This document shows, piece after piece, positions 33,697-42,597 of a stretch of DNA of 45,348 nucleotides. The DNA comes from Agathobaculum butyriciproducens (lineage in GTDB: Bacteria; Bacillota; Clostridia; Oscillospirales; Butyricicoccaceae): NCBI GenBank assembly GCA_003096535.1, contig QEKJ01000021.1, forward strand, positions 1 through 45,348, in the 5' to 3' direction. A program made the translations under genes and the position numbers. Each line of letters opens with the position of its first letter. The stretch's first letter is position 1. Below the pieces are notes generated by a model. The model had not been told where the DNA came from. It saw only the letters and a list, made by a program, of their open reading frames with translations, and did no database searches.

Positions 33697-34566
33697 TTAC
33701 ACATTGAGAATTTCTAATTTGTCCATGAAGCACTGCTTCATGGCTAAAGCGTCCTCCGCCTGCGTTCCGGCGGATTCGCAGATAAACGTCGGTGCGTAGC
33801 CGCGTGCGGCGGTTTCCTCAGCGACCGGCGTGAAATCCGGACCGTATACCGTATCCGCGAACGTCAAATGGCGCACCTCGCCCTTATCGTTATACTCGAT
33901 ATGAGAGAAGTGGGCGTGCAGCTTGGCGGTACGCTCGTGACCGATGGTATTTTCCATCAGATCGAACAGCGCTCTCACTTCCTCTCGGGTGTTCATATGG
34001 CCGCCCGTGCGGCAGTTGAGATGACCGAAGTCGATGCACGGCAGCAGGCGGTCATCGGCAGCCACCAGCTCACAGACCTCCTCGGCAGTGCCGAGCACGC
34101 TCTTTTTGCCCATGGTTTCCAGGCAGACCGCGCAGCCGGTCAGGTGAGCCTCATCCAGCGCACGCAGGATGTTTTTTACGTTTTCGTGCGAGTTGCGCAT
34201 GGCGCGGTCACGGGTCAGCTTGCCCTGACCGCCGCAGTGCACGACCATACGCGTTGCGCCAAGCGGCACAGCCAGCCGCGCGGTCTCCAGCACATAACCG
34301 ACATTTTTCTCCATGCGCTCGCTCTCCTCGGACGAGAGATTGATGAAATACGGCGCATGAACGCTCATCTGAATGCCGTGCTGCTTGGCTGCCGCACCGA
34401 TTTTGAGGGCGGTCTCCTCGCCGCAGCGCACGCCGCGTCCGCACTGATACTCAAACGCGGTCAATCCCATCTGTGCGAGCCATGCAGGCGCATCCTCGCT
34501 CTTCTTGAAGCCTGCGGCGGCAAACGACTCCGAGTTGCCCGCAGGACCGAATTTCGGCTCAGCCAT
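33697..34566 (-). CDS. TIM-barrel protein of the endonuclease IV / sugar isomerase superfamily
   Basis: The 289-aa protein has an AP_endonuc_2 barrel with conserved metal-site strands: VHAPYFINL, VVHCGGQG, CLETMG, CIDFGHLNCR, HAHFSHIEYND and ICESAG. These resemble Nfo (VHAPYLINLA, HPG, ENT, CLDTCH) but several ligands differ, so DNA repair or sugar isomerisation are both possible. ATG at 34566 overlaps the yqeG stop by 8 nt (ATGGCTGA); a longer frame into yqeG lacks a ribosome site. Confidence 0.85.
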   Translation of the reverse strand: MAEPKFGPAGNSESFAAAGFKKSEDAPAWLAQMGLTAFEYQCGRGVRCGEETALKIGAAAKQHGIQMSVHAPYFINLSSEESERMEKNVGYVLETARLAVPLGATRMVVHCGGQGKLTRDRAMRNSHENVKNILRALDEAHLTGCAVCLETMGKKSVLGTAEEVCELVAADDRLLPCIDFGHLNCRTGGHMNTREEVRALFDLMENTIGHERTAKLHAHFSHIEYNDKGEVRHLTFADTVYGPDFTPVAEETAARGYAPTFICESAGTQAEDALAMKQCFMDKLEILNV

Positions 34567-35071
34567 GATGTGCTCTCGCCTCCATTCTGCGCCGTCCGCG
34601 CGCGATAAAGCCGCGCTCAAGCTGATAGCGCACATTGATCCAGAAAAACCGGCGGTCGAGCGTTTCGACGTAGCAGGTCAGCGCGCCTGCGCGGTTGCCG
34701 CCGAACACGTCGGTGAAAATCTGGTCGCCGATAACGGCAATCTCGCGCATGGACAGGCCAAGCCGATTTGCCGCCTTGCGGAAGCCGCGCGAAAACGGCT
34801 TTCCGGCATGGCTGATATAACCCACACCGAGCGGCTCGCAGAACTTTCCTACCCGCTCGGGATGGTTGTTGGAGAACACCAGCACAGCGATGCCGGCATC
34901 CTTCAGCCGATCGACAAAGGTGTGCAGCGTATCGGGCGGCAGAGCAGCCTTGTGGGATGCCATTGTGCCATCCAGATCGACCAGCACGCCGCGTACGCCG
35001 TGGGCAGTCAGCACCTCCGGCGTAATATCGTAAATCGAATCAAATACATAATCGGGAATCAGTTTGCTCAT
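34559..35071 (-). CDS. yqeG: YqeG-family HAD-IIIA phosphatase
   Basis: This 170-aa HAD hydrolase has motif I VDLDGT (Asp32, Asp34), motif II FSNN, a motif III lysine in HAGKPF and motif IV GDQIFTDV. It is the size of Bacillus YqeG, whose physiological substrate is unclear (related to phosphatidylglycerophosphate phosphatases). First gene of a four-gene operon; AGGAGTG precedes ATG 35071. Confidence 0.92.
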   Translation of the reverse strand: MSKLIPDYVFDSIYDITPEVLTAHGVRGVLVDLDGTMASHKAALPPDTLHTFVDRLKDAGIAVLVFSNNHPERVGKFCEPLGVGYISHAGKPFSRGFRKAANRLGLSMREIAVIGDQIFTDVFGGNRAGALTCYVETLDRRFFWINVRYQLERGFIARGRRRMEARAHHG

Positions 35072-35122
35072 TCATACACTCCTGTTAATACCCGTATTCT
35101 AATTTAGCGTAATGCTACATAT

Positions 35123-35151
35123 AGTGTAATGGAATTTATTCAAAAAGTCCA
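35123..35151 (-). promoter_or_regulatory. Possible promoter of the yqeG operon
   Basis: On the minus strand TGGACT (35151-35146), a 17-nt spacer and TACACT (35128-35123). The -35 is poor; TTGAAT lies nearby at a worse spacing. Confidence 0.4.
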
Positions 35152-35184
35152 GAAAAGATAATTTTATCGCAAAGGAGTCGATCC

Positions 35185-35961
35185 ATGATGGTCTACACGA
35201 AAAACCTTATTCTGGTATGCACCGGACGCGACACGACGAAAGCCGCTTCGCTCGGCATGCCGGTTTTGCAGCTTTGCCTTGGCATTTCGCAGTCCGGGGC
35301 GCTGCAGCGGCTCAAGGTGTCCGCGGTGCAGCGACACTGCCTGCTCGGCGTGACCGACCCGCCGCAGGCTATCAACTTCTGCAGCGCCGAGCGCATTGCC
35401 GCCGATCTGGTTTTCGAGGCGCGGCGCACGGAAGCGCCCGGCGTATTCGCGGATTTTGAGCACGACACGCCGCTGAACCGCCGCCTGCTGGCCGCATTCG
35501 ACGAAGCACTGTACGATGCGGATATTCCGCTGTATGTGCCGCTCGAGTGCGGACGCACGCTGTCGCACGCGATACTCACGGTCTCCACCGCGATTTCGGG
35601 CGGCAGTCTGACCGAGTACATTTCCTCCCTGCAGGGCATTTACAGCGCTGCGCGGATTGCCGCGTTTCTGCAGCCGGTTTCGCAGGATTTCACCCTGCCG
35701 TCACCCACGCCGAACGGCATTTCACTCAGTGCCGCAGCAAGAGCCGCGCTGCTCGCGCAGACCGGCGCGCAGCCGTTCTTTTCGCGCGAGCTGTGCGCGA
35801 AATACTTCACCTACATGGATGCAGACGGACAGGCACACTTTGTCCTGTACGACGATGATTCCACGCTGGCAGCCAAGCTGGCGCAGCTGGCGGGCTGCGG
35901 CGTGCAGAACGTGTTCGCGCTGTTTCCGGATGCGGCAGGGCTGCTGAAGCCGCAGACGTAA
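35185..35961 (+). CDS. Degenerate GH18-like (chitinase-fold) protein
   Basis: The 258-aa protein has two traits of GH18/YaaH-SleL barrels: a PGVFADFE strand (about 86-93), where the catalytic DxxDxDxE usually lies, and a C-terminal FTYMDADGQAHFVLYDDDSTLAAKLAQLAGCGVQNV stretch, like the end of that domain. The acidic catalytic motif is not complete, so activity is doubtful. No signal peptide is seen. ATG follows AAAGGAG. Its TAA stop is shared with the left end of MITE copy C, so the original C-terminus may have been altered by insertion. Confidence 0.65.
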   Translation: MMVYTKNLILVCTGRDTTKAASLGMPVLQLCLGISQSGALQRLKVSAVQRHCLLGVTDPPQAINFCSAERIAADLVFEARRTEAPGVFADFEHDTPLNRRLLAAFDEALYDADIPLYVPLECGRTLSHAILTVSTAISGGSLTEYISSLQGIYSAARIAAFLQPVSQDFTLPSPTPNGISLSAAARAALLAQTGAQPFFSRELCAKYFTYMDADGQAHFVLYDDDSTLAAKLAQLAGCGVQNVFALFPDAAGLLKPQT

Positions 35962-36160
35962 GGCAGCACTGCACAATTAAGACTACGGCGCTTTGCGGAA
36001 ATTTTGTATCCTGACTTTATAACGGTTCCTTGTGCAGGCTCCGGTCGCGCTGCCGCTGATTCTACGGTAATACATCAAGTATTACCGCAAAGCCGCGCCT
36101 CGTCAGTGCACAAAATCCACTCACAAATCGCTCTTGTTTAATCATGCAGTATTGCTTTAA
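35959..36160 (-). repeat. MITE-like repeat, copy C
   Basis: About 202 bp, inverted relative to copies A and B. On the minus strand it aligns along its whole length with copy B, with an extra block of about 35 nt that contains the CGGCAGCGCGACCGGAGCC module found in copy A. The internal CGGTAATAC / GTATTACCG hairpin is kept. Its two ends supply the stop codons of both convergent neighbours (TAA at 35959-35961 and, on the minus strand, 36159-36157). Confidence 0.8.
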
Positions 36161-36636
36161 TCCGTCGTGATATGCGCGGTCGCGGCGCGTGTCAGCTTGA
36201 TGAGATCCGCCGGTGCACATTCGATCTGGAAGCCAATCTTGCCCGCAGAGACCATCACGGTCGGAACATTGTTCACGCTCTCGTCAAACACGGTCGGGAA
36301 CGCCTTTTTCATGCCGACCGGCGAGCAGCCACCGCGTACATAGCCGGTAAGTCCCAACAGTTCCTTGACATGCACCATCTCGACCGACTTTTCGCCTGCC
36401 GCCTTGGCTGCTTTTTTCAGGTCAAGCTCCTTTGCGACCGGAATAACGAATACATGAAAGCCGCCCGATTTGCCTCGTGCAACCAGCGTCTTGAATACCT
36501 GATCGGGGTTCTGACCGAGCAGTTCCGCAACCGAAACACCGTCTACGGCGTCCTTGCCGTGCGGATATTCGTGCGGCTTATAGGCGATCTTGTGCTGCTC
36601 GAGCACACGCATTACATTTGTTTTATCCGAAGCCAT
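36157..36636 (-). CDS. ybaK: YbaK/EbsC-type Cys-tRNA(Pro) deacylase
   Basis: This 159-aa protein of the YbaK/ProX editing family hydrolyses Cys-tRNA(Pro) made by ProRS. Visible marks are QVFKTLVARG with the conserved Lys, the HVFVIPVAKELDLKKAAKA stretch, YVRGGCSPVGMKK and the VSAGKIGFQIECAP segment. ATG at 36636 follows AGGAGC; a start 30 nt upstream has no site. The stop codon coincides with the end of MITE copy C. Confidence 0.92.
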   Translation of the reverse strand: MASDKTNVMRVLEQHKIAYKPHEYPHGKDAVDGVSVAELLGQNPDQVFKTLVARGKSGGFHVFVIPVAKELDLKKAAKAAGEKSVEMVHVKELLGLTGYVRGGCSPVGMKKAFPTVFDESVNNVPTVMVSAGKIGFQIECAPADLIKLTRAATAHITTD

Positions 36637-36707
36637 ATTGTTCGCTCCTATCTGCAATTTATACAAATATTATAGACTTCACTTGTGCGATATGCAAGGG
36701 AATATCG

Positions 36708-36928
36708 GAATTGAAAATTGAGAATGAAGAATGGAAAATTATCGCGGCGGTTGAATCAATACGTCGTTTGTAAATTCATTTGCACTCGTATACCTCGTAG
36801 GGGCGAACAGTGTTCGCCCAAGTCATCGTTAAATGAGTGCGGGAACACACTGTGCTCCCCTGCGGAGTAGATAGTACAGACATTGGACAACTGCGGTACC
36901 CATTTTACCCGCCATTCATTCTCAATTC
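36708..36928. repeat. GAATTGAGAATGG-family arms enclosing a GTAGGGG-type hairpin (nested repeats)
   Basis: The left arm GAATTGAAAATTGAGAATG (from 36708) and right arm CATTCTCAATTC (ending 36928) match the arms at 20393-20512. Between them lies a second element starting GTAGGGGCGAACAGTGTTCG (36797) and ending TGTGCTCCCCTGC (about 36863), related to the GTAGGGCGGG family. No gene in 36637-36960. Confidence 0.65.
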
Positions 36929-36958
36929 AAAAAGGGAACCGAAATCGGTTCCCTTTTT
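36929..36958 (-). terminator. Terminator of the RND efflux operon
   Basis: A 14-bp perfect stem AAAAAGGGAACCGA / TCGGTTCCCTTTTT (loop AA), directly after the RND stop codon. Confidence 0.92.
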
Positions 36959-36960
36959 GC

Positions 36961-39900
36961 TTACTGCTGCGGATTTTTCTTATGGAAGTTAAACTTGGGC
37001 AGCTTGATTTTCTTAAACAGGCCGGAAAGGCGGGAAGCGACGCTGTCGGTCAGCGAATAGTAAACCGGGGTGATAAACAGCGTTGCGATGGTGGAGATAA
37101 CCATACCGGTCATCATAACAACACCCATCGGCTTCATCATCTCGGAGCCTTCGCCGCTGGAGCATACCATCGGCACAAGGCCGAGGATAGTGGTCATAGC
37201 GGTCATCAGCACCGGACGGACACGGCGCGGACATGCGTTCAGGATAGCCGTATTCTTATCCTCACCGCGCTGACGGCGCTGCAGGGTATAGTCGATCAGC
37301 ACGATGGACGAGTTGACGACTGTACCGGCCAGAATGATAACACCGAGCAGTGCGACCATGGAAACATGATTTCCGGTCGGCCACAGCAGGATCATCGAGC
37401 CAAGCAGACCGATCGGCAGGATCAGCATGATTGCAATCGGCAGCGAGAACGAGTTGAACTGCGTTGCCAGAATGAAATATACCAGCAGGATTGCCACCGC
37501 AAGGGCCAGCATCAGCGTACCGGTGGTCTCTGCGATCTGCGAAGCAGCGGTATCGCCTTCGCCGACCTCTACGCCGTCCGGCAGCTCGTACTTGGCAACA
37601 ATGTCGTCAACAGCCGCCTTAATGGCATTGCTGTCACCGGATTCGCTTTCACCGGTGATGGTAACGGTCTCCTTCTGGTTCTTGCGCACGATGGACTGCG
37701 GGCTGAGCTCGGTGTAGACATCCGCCACCATGGACAGCGGTACGGTGCCGCCGGTCATAGTCGGAATTTGCATGGAGCGCAGTGCGTCCAGACTGGTTGC
37801 TACATCCTCGTCACCGGCAACGGTAACGTCGTATTCCTCACCGTTCATGCGGAGCGTGGTTGCGGTCGAGCCGGTCAGCTCACCACGAACCAGACCGCCA
37901 ATGGTAGCCGCATTCAGACCGAAGCGAGACGCATTCTCGCGGTTGATCTTAACGGCAACACGCGGGGTCTGCTCGCCTGCCGAGGATTCCACGTTGATAG
38001 CATCCGGCAAGGCGCTGATCTGGTTTGCCAGATCGCCTGCCGTCTCAGCCAGCTGGTCGTAGTCATCGCCGGTCAGCTCAACGCTGATGTCCGAATCCGT
38101 GGACATCGACATGGTGCTGCTGGTCGAAACCGTCAGTTCACAGCCTGCAATATCCTGCAGGTCATGGCGCAGCTGCTTGGCGATATCCGCTGACGAGCGG
38201 TCACGCTGATCGAGATCTACCAGTGAAATGGTAACGCTTGCGCCCGAGGACGAGGACATGATCGAGGTCGAAGAACCGGTCGAGTAGTAGATCTGCTCCA
38301 GCTCCGGGATGGTATCAACTGCGATGGCCGCAATGCGGTCCTCGATGGCGGCAGTGTCCTCCATAGTCGAACCGTTCGGCATGGAAACCGTAACACTCAC
38401 CTCACCCTCATCCATCTCCGGGATGAGCTCCATGCCCGCCTGGCTGACGCTGAGCACGCTGACAATACAGATGACAACGGTCAGCGCGACGCCTGCCCAG
38501 CGGTGGGTGATCAGGAAATTCAGCGAACTGCGGTATGCACGCGACAGCGGCTTTTCGGTGATCGGCGTTGCGCCCGAGCCCTGCGGCTTGATGCTCTGCT
38601 GCTTGGTGCCGCCGAGCAGGAAATAGCACAGCAGCGGCACGAGCGTGATGGAAATGATCAGCGAGCTGAGCAGCAGCGCTACGATGGTGATACAGAATTC
38701 CTTGAACATCATGCCGGCCATGCCGCCGGAGAGTGCGATCGGCAGGAATACGGCGACCGTGGTCAGCGTGGAGGCGATAACTGCACCGATGACCTCGCCG
38801 GTGCCCTTGGTGCAGGCCTCCAGACGGTCGTAGCCGTCCGCTCGATAGGTAAAGATGTTCTCCAGAACAACGATCGAGTTATCCACGATCATACCTACGC
38901 CGAGCGTGATACCGCCGAGCGACATCATGTTCAGCGTAATGCCCAGCACGTTCATAATCAGGAACGTAAACAGGATACAGCACGGCATTGCGATGGTAAC
39001 AGCCATGGTCGCGCCGAAGTCGCGCAGGAAAAGGAACAGCACGATTGCGGCGAACAGCACGCCCATCCAGATGTTCTGAATAGCGTTATCAACCGTCATG
39101 TTGATATAGTCGGACTGATCCATAACGATATTCCACTGCAGGGAATCGTTGCTCTTAAGCAGGGAGTCAAACTCAGCCTTGGCCAGCTCGGCAATCTGCA
39201 CGGTGTTCGAGCCAGACTGCTTGTTGACCGACAGGATGATACATTCCTCACCGTCAACCTTGGAGATGGCGTCCTGATCCTTCGGCTGCATGGAAACATC
39301 CGCAATCTGGCTCAGACGGACCGTGCCGCCTGCCGGAAGCGAGATCAGAGCGTTCTTAACATCATCAATGGACGAATACTCGCCGTCCGTGCGGACAGCC
39401 AGCGTCTGCGAACCGTTATCCAGATCGCCGCCCGGAATGGCGATGTTGTCCGCGCCGAGCTGCTGACCGATGGACGAAATGGTCAGGTTATAACCCTTCA
39501 GGCGGGAGGCGTCCGTGTGGACTGCGATCTCCTGCTCGTAGCCGCCCGAAATATCAACAGACGCTACGCCGTCCAGACGCTCAAGCGCCGGCTGAATCTC
39601 GTCCTCGGCGATGGACTGCAGAGAGGCCAGATCGTTGCCACGCAGCGCCACCGAAACGACCGGCATGGAGTCAATATCAATCGACATAACGGTCGGGTCG
39701 GATGCGTCATCCGGCAGCTGGCTCTTTACCTGTGCAACCTTGTCGCGCAGGTCGGTCATTGCCTGATCCATATCGGTATCATTCGTAAACCGGATGACCA
39801 GCATAGCCATATTCTCGGACGAGGTGGACTGGAGCGTATCCAGACCGGACAGACCCGCTACCGCACCCTCGAGTTTTTTGGTTACCTGCTGCTCGATATC

Positions 39901-40071
39901 CTCCGGACCGGCACCCGGGTAAGTAGCGTAAACAACCGCTGCCGGAACCTCCATGGACGGCATGAGCGCCAGCGGCAGGTTCTGGAAGCTGTAAAAACCA
40001 AACACAACGACCAGTATGTACAGCAGGATGGTCATTACATGGTGTTTGATAAAGGTTTGTGCGAATTTCAT
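36961..40071 (-). CDS. RND-family efflux pump (AcrB/SwrC type)
   Basis: This 1036-aa, full-length RND transporter has TM1 near 13-31, TM clusters around 335-540 and 850-1015, and two large external loops. TM4 carries GGITLGVGMIVDNSIVVLENI with the proton-relay Asp. The family exports drugs, lipids or peptides by proton antiport. The external loops contain the porter repeats (PVVSVALRG). It follows its adaptor gene by 6 nt. In monoderms SwrC is the best known relative. Substrate unknown. Confidence 0.95.
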   Translation of the reverse strand: MKFAQTFIKHHVMTILLYILVVVFGFYSFQNLPLALMPSMEVPAAVVYATYPGAGPEDIEQQVTKKLEGAVAGLSGLDTLQSTSSENMAMLVIRFTNDTDMDQAMTDLRDKVAQVKSQLPDDASDPTVMSIDIDSMPVVSVALRGNDLASLQSIAEDEIQPALERLDGVASVDISGGYEQEIAVHTDASRLKGYNLTISSIGQQLGADNIAIPGGDLDNGSQTLAVRTDGEYSSIDDVKNALISLPAGGTVRLSQIADVSMQPKDQDAISKVDGEECIILSVNKQSGSNTVQIAELAKAEFDSLLKSNDSLQWNIVMDQSDYINMTVDNAIQNIWMGVLFAAIVLFLFLRDFGATMAVTIAMPCCILFTFLIMNVLGITLNMMSLGGITLGVGMIVDNSIVVLENIFTYRADGYDRLEACTKGTGEVIGAVIASTLTTVAVFLPIALSGGMAGMMFKEFCITIVALLLSSLIISITLVPLLCYFLLGGTKQQSIKPQGSGATPITEKPLSRAYRSSLNFLITHRWAGVALTVVICIVSVLSVSQAGMELIPEMDEGEVSVTVSMPNGSTMEDTAAIEDRIAAIAVDTIPELEQIYYSTGSSTSIMSSSSGASVTISLVDLDQRDRSSADIAKQLRHDLQDIAGCELTVSTSSTMSMSTDSDISVELTGDDYDQLAETAGDLANQISALPDAINVESSAGEQTPRVAVKINRENASRFGLNAATIGGLVRGELTGSTATTLRMNGEEYDVTVAGDEDVATSLDALRSMQIPTMTGGTVPLSMVADVYTELSPQSIVRKNQKETVTITGESESGDSNAIKAAVDDIVAKYELPDGVEVGEGDTAASQIAETTGTLMLALAVAILLVYFILATQFNSFSLPIAIMLILPIGLLGSMILLWPTGNHVSMVALLGVIILAGTVVNSSIVLIDYTLQRRQRGEDKNTAILNACPRRVRPVLMTAMTTILGLVPMVCSSGEGSEMMKPMGVVMMTGMVISTIATLFITPVYYSLTDSVASRLSGLFKKIKLPKFNFHKKNPQQ

Positions 40072-40077
40072 GCGCGC

Positions 40078-41256
40078 TTAGCCCTCCCCGCCGTCTGCGG
40101 CGTCCGAGGTAACGACATGCACGGCTGCACCGTCCGACAGATAGGACTGACCCTTGGTAACAACCCGGTCGCCCGCCTTGAGGCCGGAAACGATCTCGGT
40201 CGAATCCTTGGTAACCAGTCCGGTAGTGACGGTAACGCGGGTTGCGGCAGTTCCGTCCGCATTTACGGTGAACACATACTGCTCGTTGTTGTTGCCGGTC
40301 AGGATGGACTCGGTCGGCACGGAAATCGTGCTTGCGCGGCGGTCGGTATAGAAGGTGACGGTAGCAAACGCGCCGATCGGCGGCTTGGTGCCGGACGGCA
40401 GAGAAACCGAAACGTCATACAGATTGGTCTGTGCATTGGCAGCCGCCGGCAGCGTGCTGACCGTACCGTTCATCGACTCCTTGGAGACAGCGGAAACCGT
40501 GACGCTTGCGGTATCGCCGACCTTGATGCCGGTGAATACGTCCTCAGCGACAGAAACCTGCACCTCAACCGCACCGTTCTCGGCAATGACCACGCTCGGC
40601 TGCGCCGAGGATGCCATGCCGCCGCGGTCTACGTTTACAGCCGTAACCGTACCCGAGCACGGAGCGGTTACCGTGCCAAGGCTTGCCTGCTTGTTGATCT
40701 GGTCCATAGATGCCTGAATCTGCGCCAGAGACGCGGACTGCTGGGCCTCAGCCTGCGCGACACCCGCCTGCGCCTGCGTCAGTGCCTGCTTGGCCTTGGT
40801 CAGATCCTGCTCGGCAGCCGCACCGGCTTCGAGCAGTGCTTCCGTGTTGCTGACCGCCAGTTCCGCCTGCTCCACACCGACCTTTGCCGATTCAATCGCA
40901 CGGTCGGTCGCGGTCTTTGTGGCGCTGTAGGATTGCTGCAGCGAGCTCATCGTCGAGGTAACCGTCGAGGTATCCACCGTAAACAGGGTCTGACCCTTGG
41001 ATACGGTGTCGCCTTCGCTGACGTTCAGCGTCTGCACCTGACCTGCCAGCAGTGGGAACACCTGCACCTCATTGACGGCGGCAATCTTGCCATTCAGCGT
41101 GTACTCCGAGCTCATCGCACCCGAGGTAACATCGGTTACCTCAACCGCAGTGCTGTTTGAACTTTCCTCCTCGGTTTCCTCTTCCTTGCCGCAGCCTGCA
41201 CACAGTACCATCGCACCGGCCAGCAGCGCCGCAAGGATTCGTTTGCTATTGCTCAT
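40078..41256 (-). CDS. RND efflux adaptor lipoprotein (HlyD/MFP family)
   Basis: The 392-aa lipoprotein has a lipobox LCAGC in its N-terminal 25 residues, an acidic/Ser linker, a split biotinyl-lipoyl domain (VFPLLAGQVQTLNVSEGDTV and APCSGTVTAVNVDRGG), an alpha-helical coiled-coil hairpin between these halves, then beta-barrel and membrane-proximal domains. It joins the pump to an outer factor; in a monoderm it would be anchored on the outer membrane face. ATG at 41256 follows GGAGG at good spacing; six codons upstream is another ATG before that site. Confidence 0.93.
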   Translation of the reverse strand: MSNSKRILAALLAGAMVLCAGCGKEEETEEESSNSTAVEVTDVTSGAMSSEYTLNGKIAAVNEVQVFPLLAGQVQTLNVSEGDTVSKGQTLFTVDTSTVTSTMSSLQQSYSATKTATDRAIESAKVGVEQAELAVSNTEALLEAGAAAEQDLTKAKQALTQAQAGVAQAEAQQSASLAQIQASMDQINKQASLGTVTAPCSGTVTAVNVDRGGMASSAQPSVVIAENGAVEVQVSVAEDVFTGIKVGDTASVTVSAVSKESMNGTVSTLPAAANAQTNLYDVSVSLPSGTKPPIGAFATVTFYTDRRASTISVPTESILTGNNNEQYVFTVNADGTAATRVTVTTGLVTKDSTEIVSGLKAGDRVVTKGQSYLSDGAAVHVVTSDAADGGEG

Positions 41257-41312
41257 CGGGGTCCTCCAATTCATTATATATATCTGCTATATTCGCAAAA
41301 ACGGTCAGCTTA

Positions 41313-42578
41313 TCAAGTTGTTGCCGTAATTACACCGCGTTTTGCCCACTGATAGGTGTTGTAAGCGGTCAGCAGATCAATACGCGCTGCAACCTCGGTC
41401 TCCTGTGCGGTGGTGAAGGTATCAAGCGCATCCGTGTACGCCATCTTGGAGATCATGCCGCGCGTGTACTGCACCTGGCTTACCGTAAACGTCTTTTTCG
41501 CCTGTGCGAGATCGGCATCCGCCGCAGCAAGTGCGGTCTGCTTCTCCTGCAGGTCGGTATACAGCTTGCGGAAGGAAGCGGTCGTGCTCTCCTTCTGTGC
41601 GTCGCGGTCGATCTTGGCTGCCTGATAAGCATACAGCGTGTTGGTCTTATTGTTCTCGTAATCGTCGGACGCGGTCTGCATTGCGTACTCCTTGGAGTAG
41701 ATCGCGTAGCTGTTCTTGAGCGCCTCGGCAAGATCCTTGTTATAATCAATGGAGGTGACCTGCTCGGCGGTTACGACCGGAAGATCGCTCGTTTCGATCT
41801 GCGTACCGGTGGTATAGCCGCACTGGATAGCGAGCGTGTTGGTCAGCGCCTCTACCTGCGTGGTCAGCGAAGCCTTGCCGGCAACGGCGCTCTCTCGCTG
41901 CGCCTGCAGGCTCTTGAGCGTGTTTACACCGGTCATACCCAGCTTTACCTGCTTCTGCACAGTCGCAATGTTGCGGTCGAGCTGCTGAATGCTGCGGTTT
42001 GTCTGGTTGAGCGTATACTTCATGCCGCGCAGAGAAATGTACGTGTTTTCCGCACTCAGGCAGATTTCATCGGCTGCATTCTGCATCTGACGGCGGGTGT
42101 TATCAACCGTTTTCTCCTGATCTTCCTCGGCGTCGTCCTCGTCGTCGTCGAGGTTCTTGTACGATGCTTCGGCGGCTGCCAGGTTGCGCTGCAGAATGGA
42201 AATCTGGCTCTCAAGCGTCTTGCGCAGACCGGCGTTCTCCTTGTCGGTTCCCAGTTCCTTCAGCGTTTTCTGCAGTTCCTTGATCTGCTTCCGGTAGGAC
42301 GAAATCTGCTCGGAAAGCTGGAAATAGCTTTCCATGTACCGGTCGCTGACATCGGTCTTTTCCGCGCTGAGCACGGTGTTGTTGTTCGCCTTGATGGTGA
42401 CGTTGTTCTGGCGGACGGTCTCCTCCAGCTTGTCAAACGTCAGCTTGACCGGCGCCGTCGGCTGGGTCTGGGTGGTGCCGGTGGTGTTCGTCGCGGTCTT
42501 GGTATCGGCGGCAAATGCCGGTACGACCATGCCGCACAGCAGAGCAGCAGAAAGACCAGCTGCAATGGTTCGTTTCAT
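41313..42578 (-). CDS. TolC-like secreted coiled-coil protein 1
   Basis: The 421-aa protein has a Sec signal peptide (MKRTIAAGLSAALLCGMVV, cleavage after AFA) and two long helical coiled-coil halves like the TolC/outer-membrane-efflux-protein family, ending NTYQWAKRGVITATT. A Gly-x-x-(N/S) pattern (KLGMTGVNTLKSLQAQR; RGMISKMAYTDALDTF) marks the usual repeat turns. It is a paralogue of the next gene. The window otherwise suggests a Gram-positive cell, so a true outer-membrane channel is not expected; it may bridge the wall. ATG 42578 follows AGAGGAG. Confidence 0.83.
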   Translation of the reverse strand: MKRTIAAGLSAALLCGMVVPAFAADTKTATNTTGTTQTQPTAPVKLTFDKLEETVRQNNVTIKANNNTVLSAEKTDVSDRYMESYFQLSEQISSYRKQIKELQKTLKELGTDKENAGLRKTLESQISILQRNLAAAEASYKNLDDDEDDAEEDQEKTVDNTRRQMQNAADEICLSAENTYISLRGMKYTLNQTNRSIQQLDRNIATVQKQVKLGMTGVNTLKSLQAQRESAVAGKASLTTQVEALTNTLAIQCGYTTGTQIETSDLPVVTAEQVTSIDYNKDLAEALKNSYAIYSKEYAMQTASDDYENNKTNTLYAYQAAKIDRDAQKESTTASFRKLYTDLQEKQTALAAADADLAQAKKTFTVSQVQYTRGMISKMAYTDALDTFTTAQETEVAARIDLLTAYNTYQWAKRGVITATT

Positions 42579-42597
42579 TATAATATATACTCCTCTC

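Noticed and set aside
38503-41160. An 885-codon open frame on the plus strand opposite the RND pump and adaptor
   Set aside because: It is antisense to two well-defined genes, has Arg/His/Gln-rich composition typical of shadow frames in GC-rich DNA, and lacks a ribosome site or domains.
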